A stretch of 16,265 nt of DNA from an uncultured Lachnospiraceae bacterium (lineage in GTDB: Bacteria > Bacillota > Clostridia > Lachnospirales > Lachnospiraceae). Below the pieces are notes generated by a model. It did not search any database and had not been told where the DNA came from. It saw only the letters and a list, made by a program, of their open reading frames with translations. Positions 6,531-13,116 of this stretch are shown here, one piece after another. The stretch covers positions 1 to 16,265 of the forward strand of contig CAQGLR010000062.1 of NCBI GenBank assembly GCA_948794795.1, in the 5' to 3' direction. The translations under genes and the position numbers were made by a program. The number at the start of each line of letters is the position of its first letter. Within the stretch, counting starts at the first letter, position 1.

Positions 6531-6604
6531 ATGCCATTACCTATCCATTTTATGTATGTGACAGGTATTTTTTTGGCATATATGCCACAGGGCATGTATA
6601 CATG
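6531..6604 (+). promoter_or_regulatory. Leader with interlocking ATGCC/GGCAT segments, attenuator-like
   Basis: Four complementary segments occur in order: ATGCCA (6531-6536), TGGCAT (6574-6579), ATGCC (6582-6586) and GGCAT (6591-6595). Segments 1 and 2 can pair, helped by TACCT/AGGTA (6538-6542 with 6563-6567). Segments 2 and 3 form a 14-base perfect palindrome at 6574-6587. Segments 3 and 4 pair around the loop ACAG. A second palindrome, CATGTATACATG, follows at 6593-6604. Mutually exclusive pairings like these are typical of regulatory leaders, but no short leader peptide ending in a stop and no terminator T run is present. Confidence 0.4.
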
Positions 6605-6629
6605 TCCTTTAGGCAGAATGGAGGAAAAT

Positions 6630-7670
6630 ATGAGGCTTATTAAAAAACTTACATCAGTATTAATGGCAGTAGTATTAGCTACAGGTCTTACAGCATGTGG
6701 CGGCAATGATAGCAGCAGTTCTTCTATAGCATCAGAACCAGGCTCTGCTCCAAACTCTTCTTCTGCTTCAAACTCTTCTTCTGGTGAAAAAACTTACCAT
6801 ATAGGTATCTGCCAGTTACTTGAGCATGAGGCACTTGATTCCGCAACAAAAGGGTTCCAAGACGCCCTTAAAGAGAAACTTGGTGAAGGTAATGTTCAAT
6901 TTGACTTACAAAATGCACAGGGTGAATCCACAAACTGCTCTACAATATGCAATGGTTTTGTAACAGACAATGTTGACCTTATTATGGCTAATGCAACAGG
7001 TGCACTCCAGGCAGCAGTTTCCGCAACAAACAGCATACCAATCCTTGGAACATCTATAACAGACTATGCTACAGCATTAAACCTTTCCAACTGGGAAGGA
7101 CATACTGGAACTAATGTATCTGGAACATCTGACCTTGCCCCTATTGACCAGCAGGAAGACATGATACTTGAAATACTTCCTGATGTAAAGACAGTTGGTA
7201 TTGCTTATTGTTCATCAGAACCAAACTCATCATACCAGGCAGACCTTATGAAAAAAGCTCTTGATGAAGACAATATAGCATATAAAGAATATACAGCAGC
7301 TGATTCTAATGAAATACAGTCAGTTATCACAACAGCATGTGATGAATGTGATGCACTATATGTTCCAACTGATAATACTATGGCTTCCAGCGTTGAAACA
7401 ATTAAAAACGTTGTTGTCCCAGCAGGTATCCCTCTTTTTGCTGGTGAAGCAGGCTTATGTGCAGCAGGTATTGCAACCCTTTCAATCAGTTACTATGATA
7501 TAGGATATACTACTGGTGAAATGGCTTATGAAATCCTTGTAAATGGTAAGGATGCAGGAACAATGGATATCCAGTTTGCACCAAAGGTTACAAAACAGTA
7601 TAATAAAGAAATATGCGAAACCCTTAATATAACAATTCCTGAAGGCTATGAAGAACTTGCTTCTGAATAA
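6630..7670 (+). CDS. ABC_sub_bind-family substrate-binding lipoprotein, orphan
   Basis: The product has 346 residues from the ATG at 6630, which has GGAGG five bases upstream. A longer in-frame start at 6531 would bury the signal peptide and lies in the leader. The N-terminus is a lipoprotein signal, RLIKK then a hydrophobic stretch and lipobox LTAC with the lipidated Cys23, followed by a Ser-rich flexible linker to about residue 52. The mature part is a type I periplasmic-binding fold; IGICQLLEHEALDSATKGF is the hallmark start of the ABC_sub_bind (PF04392, TrpX-like) family. Relatives are predicted to capture aromatic amino acids or other small ligands and normally sit beside a BPD-type permease and an ATPase. 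Here neither partner follows: a strong terminator comes 45 bases after the stop. The ligand cannot be read from the sequence. Confidence 0.85.
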   Translation: MRLIKKLTSVLMAVVLATGLTACGGNDSSSSSIASEPGSAPNSSSASNSSSGEKTYHIGICQLLEHEALDSATKGFQDALKEKLGEGNVQFDLQNAQGESTNCSTICNGFVTDNVDLIMANATGALQAAVSATNSIPILGTSITDYATALNLSNWEGHTGTNVSGTSDLAPIDQQEDMILEILPDVKTVGIAYCSSEPNSSYQADLMKKALDEDNIAYKEYTAADSNEIQSVITTACDECDALYVPTDNTMASSVETIKNVVVPAGIPLFAGEAGLCAAGIATLSISYYDIGYTTGEMAYEILVNGKDAGTMDIQFAPKVTKQYNKEICETLNITIPEGYEELASE

Positions 7671-7714
7671 AAGACAATTTATACCTTACAGGTAATATAA
7701 TTTACCATAATAAA

Positions 7715-7746
7715 TATGGACAGATACATTTTTGTATCTGTCCATA
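7715..7746. terminator. Strong bidirectional terminator between convergent genes
   Basis: TATGGACAGATAC (7715-7727) and its exact complement (7734-7746) form a 13-base stem around ATTTTT. On the plus strand it is followed by CTATTTGTTTT. On the minus strand it is followed by an AT-rich ATTTATTATGG. It lies between the stops of the plus-strand lipoprotein and the minus-strand secreted protein and can serve both. Confidence 0.85.
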
Positions 7747-7773
7747 CTATTTGTTTTAAAATGATATGTTATA

Positions 7774-9201
7774 TTATTTAACTTTAACGTTAATCTTAGC
7801 TGTCTTGCCTGCTGCCTTAACTGTTATAACAGCTTTCTTTCCAGCCTTAACTTTCTTAGGCACTGTAATCTTAATTGCCTTATTAGAAGAAACAGAAACC
7901 TTTGCAACCTTCTTATTTGATGTGCTTGCAGAAGCTTTTACTGCATTTCCCTCTGAATCTGTTGCTGTATACTTAACTGTTACTGATTTGCCAGCTTTAA
8001 CTGTTACAGACTTCTTAGCAACTGTAAGCTTTGCAGGTACTTCTGATGGCTCCTCTGGAGTATTGTCTGATGGAGTATTATCTGATGGTTTATTATCTAT
8101 TCCTGCATTTCCCTGGTCTTCTACGCCAGCAGGTGCTGCTGTTGCACTAGCATTGTCACTATTCATTCCCTTTACTGTAAAGTAAACTGTAATTGTGTCA
8201 TCTGCTGCTACAGGTGTTGCACCAATCTCATCAATAAATGTATCTGTAGTCAGGTTTGTAAGCCCGTCAGCCTGCTTTGGTCCATTCCAAGGATTAACAA
8301 TATTATATCTGTATGCCTTTGTATCATCCTCATCTGTAAAGCACCATCCGCCATTGCTGTTTACCTTGTAATTTTTGCTGCCAATACTTACATATGTAGG
8401 TACCAGTGAAAAAGTACTGCTCAATGCACCTTTATAAAGGTTTGTTGATAAAATTAATAAGTAAATACTCTGTGTTTCTGCTTTTGCTTTATATGAAACA
8501 CTATATGAACCATTACCTGTTACTTCAACTGTATTTTCATCCCATGACTGGTCTGCCCATGCATCACTTCCAACATAGTTAAATCCAGCTGTAAACTTAT
8601 CCATATCACCTTTAACAACTTCTGGGGCAGCTGTTGCTGTTGGGGCTGTTGTTGCATCTGGAGCAGCTGTTGCTGTTGGGGCTGTTGTTGCATCTGGTGT
8701 TGCTGCCCCGCCATCTCCATCTGTAATTGTTATGCTTGAAATTGTACGTCCCTGTGCTGTAAGTACATAATTACTTACCGACTTGTCAAGCTTGCCTGTA
8801 ATAGTAGTTGTAGCGCTTGGAACACCAACTGCATCCTCATTATTGCCAGCATATACTGGCTTCCAGTCAGTAGCATTACATACTGCAAAATTATGTGCAC
8901 TGCCATCTGTTGTTTCTGAACCAACAACAGTAATCACTGGGTCTGCAAAGTCTGCAAGGTTTACACTGAAATCAACCTCAAAGTTGTTGTAATCATTACC
9001 TTTAAGTTCAATAGTAGAACCCTGGTCAGTAGATATTTTAACAGCTTCTGCAGCATATTCTGTTCCCATTGCAAAACTGCCAGTCCATTTTAATGCATCA
9101 GCAGCTTGTGCCTGCTTTGTCCCTACAGTTACACCAGATACTACTAATGCCATAGATAATGTAGCTGAGAGAACTTTTTTCATGTTTTTAGTTAATCCCA
9201 T
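7774..9201 (-). CDS. Secreted multi-domain surface protein of unknown function
   Basis: The product has 475 residues, with AAGGAGG seven bases before the ATG. Residues 1-34 are a Sec signal peptide (KNMKKVL, hydrophobic core, AQA cleavage site). Domain A, about 37-163, is beta-rich with few charges and looks like a jelly-roll or carbohydrate-binding module. A Thr/Ala/Pro linker at 165-194 holds a twice-repeated DATTAPTATAAP. Domain B, about 198-345, is a second beta-rich module with many aromatics (WADQSW, NPWNGP). A Ser/Asn/Pro linker with SDNTP repeats runs 348-389. The last 85 residues are an Ig-like tail (KKSVTVKAGKSVTVK) with 22 lysines but only two acidic residues. There is no catalytic motif, LPxTG or transmembrane anchor. 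A role in binding polysaccharide or the cell wall is inferred from architecture; I do not recognise the two central domains. Confidence 0.8.
   Translation of the reverse strand: MGLTKNMKKVLSATLSMALVVSGVTVGTKQAQAADALKWTGSFAMGTEYAAEAVKISTDQGSTIELKGNDYNNFEVDFSVNLADFADPVITVVGSETTDGSAHNFAVCNATDWKPVYAGNNEDAVGVPSATTTITGKLDKSVSNYVLTAQGRTISSITITDGDGGAATPDATTAPTATAAPDATTAPTATAAPEVVKGDMDKFTAGFNYVGSDAWADQSWDENTVEVTGNGSYSVSYKAKAETQSIYLLILSTNLYKGALSSTFSLVPTYVSIGSKNYKVNSNGGWCFTDEDDTKAYRYNIVNPWNGPKQADGLTNLTTDTFIDEIGATPVAADDTITVYFTVKGMNSDNASATAAPAGVEDQGNAGIDNKPSDNTPSDNTPEEPSEVPAKLTVAKKSVTVKAGKSVTVKYTATDSEGNAVKASASTSNKKVAKVSVSSNKAIKITVPKKVKAGKKAVITVKAAGKTAKINVKVK
8627..8698 (-). repeat. Two tandem 36-base units encoding a Thr/Ala/Pro linker
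   Basis: Units at 8627-8662 and 8663-8698 are identical except for the final base. Each encodes twelve residues, DATTAPTATAAP, of the flexible linker between domains A and B. Near-perfect DNA identity suggests recent duplication and likely length variation between strains. Confidence 0.9.
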
Positions 9202-9493
9202 TAATCTTCCTCCTTTTCCCTAAACATAGGGCTAATAATTTTTAATCATAATTTAAAGCAAATAAAAAATAAAACTTCTTATCTGCCTATACATACCTTT
9301 TTTATGATAACAGATACAAAAACTTTTCGGAATAACTATTATGCACAATTATATTTGAAATTTTTATGAATTATTACCAATAAAACTGCCATGTACTAAT
9401 TTTTCGGGTAATAAATGTCTAAAAGTTATTGTGTTTTTGTATAATATATAAGTAAATTTTCTTTAAATAAATAGATAATTTAACCAATGATAC
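9202..9493. other. Intergenic upstream region of the secreted protein gene
   Basis: AT-rich upstream DNA. Next to the ribosome site lies a small hairpin CCCTA-AACA-TAGGG (9218-9231). Two similar sequences, AACTTTTCGGAATAA (9321-9335) and AATTTTTCGGGTAATAA (9398-9414), sit about 78 bases apart and could be regulator sites or alternative-sigma -10 elements read on the minus strand. I found no convincing consensus promoter, so the start of transcription is left open. Confidence 0.4.
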
Positions 9494-9497
9494 AAAA

Positions 9498-9515
9498 AGG
9501 ACGCCTTGGCGTCCT
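9498..9515 (-). terminator. Rho-independent terminator of glyS
   Basis: AGGACGCC and GGCGTCCT form an eight-base GC-rich stem with a two-base spacer. On the minus strand it is followed by TTTTTGT. It lies 30 bases after the glyS stop and ends the M16-era-recO-glyS block. Confidence 0.88.
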
Positions 9516-9545
9516 CTAAATATTTTAAAATATAAAAATTATATA

Positions 9546-10934
9546 TTAAAAGTCAAACTTTCCTTCAAAATATGAAACAAGTTCTGTAATCTTAACACGC
9601 TCTTGTTCCATTGTATCACGGTCACGTATTGTTACTGAACCATCTTCTTCTGAATCAAAATCATATGTTATGCAGAATGGTGTACCAATTTCATCCTGGC
9701 GGCGGTAACGCTTGCCTATATTCCCCCTGTCATCATACTCACAGTTATACAGCCTGCTTAAGTTTTCATAAATCTTTTCTGCTGGTCCTGCAAGCTTCTT
9801 TGACAGTGGAAGGACTGCTATTTTAACAGGTGCAATAGCTGGGTGGAAATGCATTATTGTACGCATATCCCCGCCTTCCAGTTCCTCTTCATCATAAGCA
9901 CTGCACAGGAATGCCAGTGTAACACGGTCTGCTCCAAGTGATGGCTCTATTACATAAGGAATATATTTACTGTTATCCTCATCATCAAAATAACTCATAT
10001 CCTGGCCTGATACATTCTGGTGCTGTGTAAGGTCATAATCCGTGCGGTCTGCTATACCCCACAGCTCACCCCACCCAAACGGGAAGAGGAATTCAATATC
10101 AGTAGTTGCCTTACTATAGAAAGAAAGCTCTTCTTTGTCATGGTCACGCACACGCATTTCTTCTTCTTTAATTCCAAGGGATTTCAGCCAGTTTATGCAA
10201 TACTCTTTCCAATATGCAAACCACTCAAGGTCTGTATCAGGCTTACAGAAGAACTCAAGTTCCATCTGCTCAAATTCCCTTGTACGGAATGTAAAGTTCT
10301 TTGGAGTAATCTCATTACGGAAAGACTTTCCAACCTGTGCTATGCCAAAAGGAATCTTCTTACGTGAAGTACGCTGTACATTCTTAAAGTTTACAAAAAT
10401 ACCCTGTGCTGTTTCAGGCCGCAGGTAAACTGTACTTTTAGCATCCTCTGTAACGCCCTGGAACGTCTTAAACATAAGGTTAAACTGCCTTACCTCAGTA
10501 AAATTATGTTTTCCACATGAAGGACATTCAATATTATTATCATCAATATAAGCCTGCATTTTTTCATTAGACCAGCCATCAATGCTGCTTTCTGCCTTTA
10601 TGCCATTCTTCTCCATATAATCTTCAATAAGATTATCTGCACGGAAACGCTCATGGCACTCTTTACAGTCCATAAGCGGGTCAGAAAAGCTTCCTAAATG
10701 CCCTGATGCAACCCATGTCTGTGGATTCATAAGAATAGCACAGTCAATTCCTACATTATATTTATTCTCACGTACAAACTTCTTCCACCACGCCTGTTTT
10801 ACATTATTCTTAAGCTCAACACCAAGGTTTCCATAATCCCATGTATTCGCCAGTCCTCCATATATTTCCGAACCTGGGTATACAAACCCTCTCGCCTTTG
10901 ACAGTGCAATTATTTTGTCCATTGTCTTTTCCAT
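9546..10934 (-). CDS. glyS: Glycyl-tRNA synthetase, homodimeric class II type
   Basis: The 462-residue enzyme charges tRNA-Gly with glycine. It is the single-chain alpha2 type shared with eukaryotes and archaea (also called glyQS), not the alpha2-beta2 bacterial form. Class II signatures are present: FRNE at 205-208 in motif 2, RPETAQGIF at 172-180 for substrate binding, and motif 3 GADRVTLAF at 334-342. A probable zinc site is formed by CKEC (90-93) and CPSC (137-140). The C-terminal anticodon-binding domain spans about 363-462. The ATG at 10934 is chosen because GGAGG lies eight bases upstream; the in-frame TTG at 10949 coincides with that ribosome site. It follows recO by 97 bases, but a strong promoter within that gap suggests independent transcription. 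Confidence 0.97.
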   Translation of the reverse strand: MEKTMDKIIALSKARGFVYPGSEIYGGLANTWDYGNLGVELKNNVKQAWWKKFVRENKYNVGIDCAILMNPQTWVASGHLGSFSDPLMDCKECHERFRADNLIEDYMEKNGIKAESSIDGWSNEKMQAYIDDNNIECPSCGKHNFTEVRQFNLMFKTFQGVTEDAKSTVYLRPETAQGIFVNFKNVQRTSRKKIPFGIAQVGKSFRNEITPKNFTFRTREFEQMELEFFCKPDTDLEWFAYWKEYCINWLKSLGIKEEEMRVRDHDKEELSFYSKATTDIEFLFPFGWGELWGIADRTDYDLTQHQNVSGQDMSYFDDEDNSKYIPYVIEPSLGADRVTLAFLCSAYDEEELEGGDMRTIMHFHPAIAPVKIAVLPLSKKLAGPAEKIYENLSRLYNCEYDDRGNIGKRYRRQDEIGTPFCITYDFDSEEDGSVTIRDRDTMEQERVKITELVSYFEGKFDF

Positions 10935-10997
10935 ATATAATTCCTCCAATCCATATTGTGTTGCTATTTATAACCATAAATGGCAATTAATTATATT

Positions 10998-11026
10998 AAT
11001 ATACCATCATGGTATATGGATTTCAA
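10998..11026 (-). promoter_or_regulatory. glyS: Predicted glyS promoter
   Basis: On the minus strand TTGAAA (11026-11021) is followed after 17 bases by TATATT (11003-10998), each five of six to consensus. The start would fall near 10991, leaving a leader of about 57 bases. That is too short for a T-box, the usual glycine-tRNA sensor of glyS genes in Firmicutes. Confidence 0.6.
10999..11017. promoter_or_regulatory. Perfect palindrome in the glyS promoter spacer, candidate operator
   Basis: ATATACCAT and ATGGTATAT are nine-base perfect arms around one central C. The palindrome fills most of the -35/-10 spacer and covers five of the six -10 bases. Bound protein here would block polymerase or remodel the spacer. 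Alternatively it could work as a weak recO terminator, although the T tract after it is interrupted. Confidence 0.5.
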
Positions 11027-11031
11027 GACTA

Positions 11032-11805
11032 TCATTTTATTTCTGGTATAAATTTTGCAGAATTAAAGCTATGTGGCAGGTATCTTGCAAGATATATCTT
11101 CATAAACCTGTCAATTTCCTCCATAACCTGCTGTGAAACATTAAAACTATATAGTTTATTAAATGGGCTTGAAACAATATATTGTAATGCATACCTTGCA
11201 TCATGTCCCAAGGTTAATGGATGGTGTCCCTTAAGTCCTGGCATCTTTCCTGTGCACTCTTGGCATATAAGTCCTCCCTCTGCCATATACACATTATATG
11301 CATCTTTACTTCCACAGCGTATACATGCGGATATACCAGGTGCTTCTCCCTGTAATGACATAAAACGCAGCTCAAATATCCTTCTTATAAGCCTTGGAGG
11401 GACTATTCCTGCCTGCAGTGCCCTGAATGTTATGTATAAAAGCATAAGTTCATTATCTGCCCTTATGCCTTCTCTTGTAAGATACCTCGCAACTTCAGTA
11501 AAATATGATGCATAACATAAAGAATCATAGTCTTCCGCAAGGCTGCCAAAATAATTATCTATAGCCCCGGATTTCAATGTATATGATTCACGTCCCTCAT
11601 ACACCTGGAAACTTCCAAATGTAAATGGGACAGTACAGGCTGAAACAGGGCTGTTTGGCTTTCTTGCACCATTTGCAAACGCTGGGATACGTCCCCGCTC
11701 CCTGGTAAGTATTTCAATTCTTTTGTCATAATCCTTCACTGGTGAGGACACCAGCACCATTCCTGTAAGAGTAACTGTATCCTTCAATTCCATCCCCCAT
11801 GCCAT
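11032..11805 (-). CDS. recO: DNA repair protein RecO
   Basis: The product has 257 residues, normal for the family. RecO anneals single strands and helps load RecA together with RecR in the RecFOR gap-repair pathway. The N-terminal OB fold opens with TGMVLVSSPVKDYDKRIEILTRERG at about 14-38 (read in two parts, TGMVLVSSPVKDYDK and RIEILTRERG). The C-terminal helical part carries a zinc-type pair CIRC (161-164) and CQEC (181-184). The ATG at 11805 lies 12 bases after the yqzL-like stop with only a weak ribosome site; an ATG at 11793 has GGGGG immediately against it and is a less likely alternative. Its position after era and the yqzL-like gene is the standard Firmicutes order. Confidence 0.95.
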   Translation of the reverse strand: MAWGMELKDTVTLTGMVLVSSPVKDYDKRIEILTRERGRIPAFANGARKPNSPVSACTVPFTFGSFQVYEGRESYTLKSGAIDNYFGSLAEDYDSLCYASYFTEVARYLTREGIRADNELMLLYITFRALQAGIVPPRLIRRIFELRFMSLQGEAPGISACIRCGSKDAYNVYMAEGGLICQECTGKMPGLKGHHPLTLGHDARYALQYIVSSPFNKLYSFNVSQQVMEEIDRFMKIYLARYLPHSFNSAKFIPEIK

Positions 11806-11817
11806 CTGCTGGCTATA

Positions 11818-12009
11818 TCAGACAATACTCCCTGCTGGCGCAGAACCACTCTTAAGCCTTTTGCCATCTTGGTTTGTTGTAAATATTAATGATGCCTGTG
11901 TACCAGCAGATTTATTATGTGCACCATATTCTACACTATTACAGTATTCTAAGTAATCTTCAACCTTGCCTGAAACAGTGAATTTATTCCAGCAATCTTT
12001 TTCTTCCAT
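11818..12009 (-). CDS. yqzL: YqzL-like small protein between era and recO
   Basis: A 63-residue protein starting MEEKDCWNKFTVSGKVEDYLEY. The W..F..SG.V.DYL pattern in the first 25 residues and the location between era and recO match my memory of Bacillus YqzL, a small protein of unknown function. The second half (EYGAHNKSAGTQASLIF and beyond) goes past the usual short form of about 45-50 residues and is low in complexity. The ATG at 12009 is chosen over an in-frame GTG at 12030; GGTGGT lies three bases upstream, a modest ribosome site. The gap to era is 102 bases and to recO 12, so it is translated with recO. Confidence 0.65.
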   Translation of the reverse strand: MEEKDCWNKFTVSGKVEDYLEYCNSVEYGAHNKSAGTQASLIFTTNQDGKRLKSGSAPAGSIV

Positions 12010-12053
12010 ATTACCACCATACCTTTCCACAGCCTGATGTATTATAACCTGTG

Positions 12054-12082
12054 GTAATAGAATGGTCTTTATTGCATTTCAA
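12054..12082 (-). promoter_or_regulatory. Possible internal promoter before the yqzL-like gene
   Basis: On the minus strand TTGAAA (12082-12077) and TATTAC (12059-12054) are 17 bases apart; the -10 matches at only four positions. A better TATAAT (12046-12041) nearby lacks a -35. The 102-base gap after era leaves room for such a promoter driving yqzL-recO. Confidence 0.3.
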
Positions 12083-12111
12083 TATACTGGTATCTTCTTA
12101 CAATACATTGG

Positions 12112-13020
12112 TTATAAATCAATATCTTTCTTATCATATCCAAAATTCTTAACCAGGAAATCACTATTACGCCAGTCTTTTTTAACTTTAACCCAGAGCT
12201 TAAGGTTCACCTGGCATGCAAGCAGTGATTCTATATCCTTACGTGCTTCTGTCCCTATTTTCTTTAACATCCTGCCCTGTTTACCTATAATAATGCCCTT
12301 ATGTGAATTACGCTCACATATAATAGTTGCTTCAATATCAATAATATTCCCTTTTCTGCGCTCTTTCATTGACTCTATTGCAACAGCAATACCATGTGGC
12401 ACTTCATCATCAAGGTCCCTGAGAGCCTTTTCACGTATCATTTCTGCAACTATCTGGCGTTCTGGCTGGTCTGTTATTGTATCTTCATCATAATAACATG
12501 GGCCTTCTGGAAGATATTTTATAATAGTATCCATAAGGTCATCTGTATTTTCACCATTTAACGCAGAAACAGGAATTATCTCTGCAAAATCTGCTACATC
12601 CTTATAAACATCTATAAATGTAAGGATTTCTGCTTTATTTACAGTATCAATTTTATTAATAACAAGCATTACAGGTATATTAGTATTCTTAAGACATTCT
12701 GCAATATGCTTCTCACCTGCCCCGCTGTACGTTGATGGTTCTACAAGCCAAAGTATTACATCAACATCCTTTAATGTCCTTTCTGCTACAGAAACCATAT
12801 ATTCACCTAGTTTATTCTTTGCCTTATGTATACCAGGTGTATCAAGAAAAACAACTTGTCCCCTTTCACAGGTATACACAGTCTGTATACGGTTTCTTGT
12901 TGTCTGGGGCTTGCTTGATGTAATAGCTATCTTCTGCCCTGTCAAAGTGTTCATAAGAGTTGACTTGCCTACATTTGGCCTTCCTATAAGAGTTACAAAT
13001 CCTGATTTGAATTTACCCAT
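12112..13020 (-). CDS. era: GTPase Era
   Basis: The 302-residue GTPase binds 16S rRNA and checks 30S subunit assembly. The G1 loop GRPNVGKST is at 13-21, G3 DTPG at 60-63, G4 NKID at 122-125 and the G5-like SAL at 152-154. The C-terminal KH RNA-binding domain has GKQG at 246-249 within the IIIGKQGRMLKKIG block. The start at 13020 has GGAGG five to six bases upstream. A longer frame to 13083 would add a Cys-rich tail overlapping an intergenic hairpin and lacks a ribosome site. Length agrees with the family (about 300). It follows the M16 peptidase gene and precedes the yqzL-like gene and recO. Confidence 0.97.
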   Translation of the reverse strand: MGKFKSGFVTLIGRPNVGKSTLMNTLTGQKIAITSSKPQTTRNRIQTVYTCERGQVVFLDTPGIHKAKNKLGEYMVSVAERTLKDVDVILWLVEPSTYSGAGEKHIAECLKNTNIPVMLVINKIDTVNKAEILTFIDVYKDVADFAEIIPVSALNGENTDDLMDTIIKYLPEGPCYYDEDTITDQPERQIVAEMIREKALRDLDDEVPHGIAVAIESMKERRKGNIIDIEATIICERNSHKGIIIGKQGRMLKKIGTEARKDIESLLACQVNLKLWVKVKKDWRNSDFLVKNFGYDKKDIDL

Positions 13021-13062
13021 TAAATCCTCCATTCCAGATAAATATAATAAAATACAGTATAC

Positions 13063-13108
13063 TGCCTGGATACAGCATGCCATTATATAATAAGCTGCTG
13101 TCCAGGCA
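13063..13108 (-). terminator. Stem-loop between the M16 peptidase gene and era
   Basis: TGCCTGGA (13063-13070) pairs with TCCAGGCA (13101-13108) and CAGCA (13073-13077) with TGCTG (13096-13100), with a two-base bulge and an 18-base loop. It starts nine bases after the M16 stop on the minus strand. Only an interrupted T-rich stretch (GTATACTGTATTTTATT) follows, so partial termination, an mRNA stabiliser or a processing site are all possible. Confidence 0.5.
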
Positions 13109-13116
13109 TTTCTTAA

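Noticed and set aside
6531..6629. N-terminal extension of the lipoprotein from an ATG at 6531
   Set aside because: It would place 33 residues before the lipoprotein signal peptide, has no ribosome site, and overlaps the palindromic leader; the ATG at 6630 has a perfect GGAGG.
8520..8720. Gln-rich 66-codon frame in the secreted protein gene
   Set aside because: The Gln run is an out-of-frame reading of the duplicated Thr/Ala/Pro linker, not a separate gene.
10935..11031. T-box leader for glyS
   Set aside because: The gap of 97 bases is too short for a T-box and no T-box consensus (TGGnACCGCG-like) or antiterminator was seen.
13021..13083. Longer Era start
   Set aside because: The extra 21 residues are not Era-like and overlap an intergenic stem; the GGAGG-preceded ATG at 13020 gives the normal family length.
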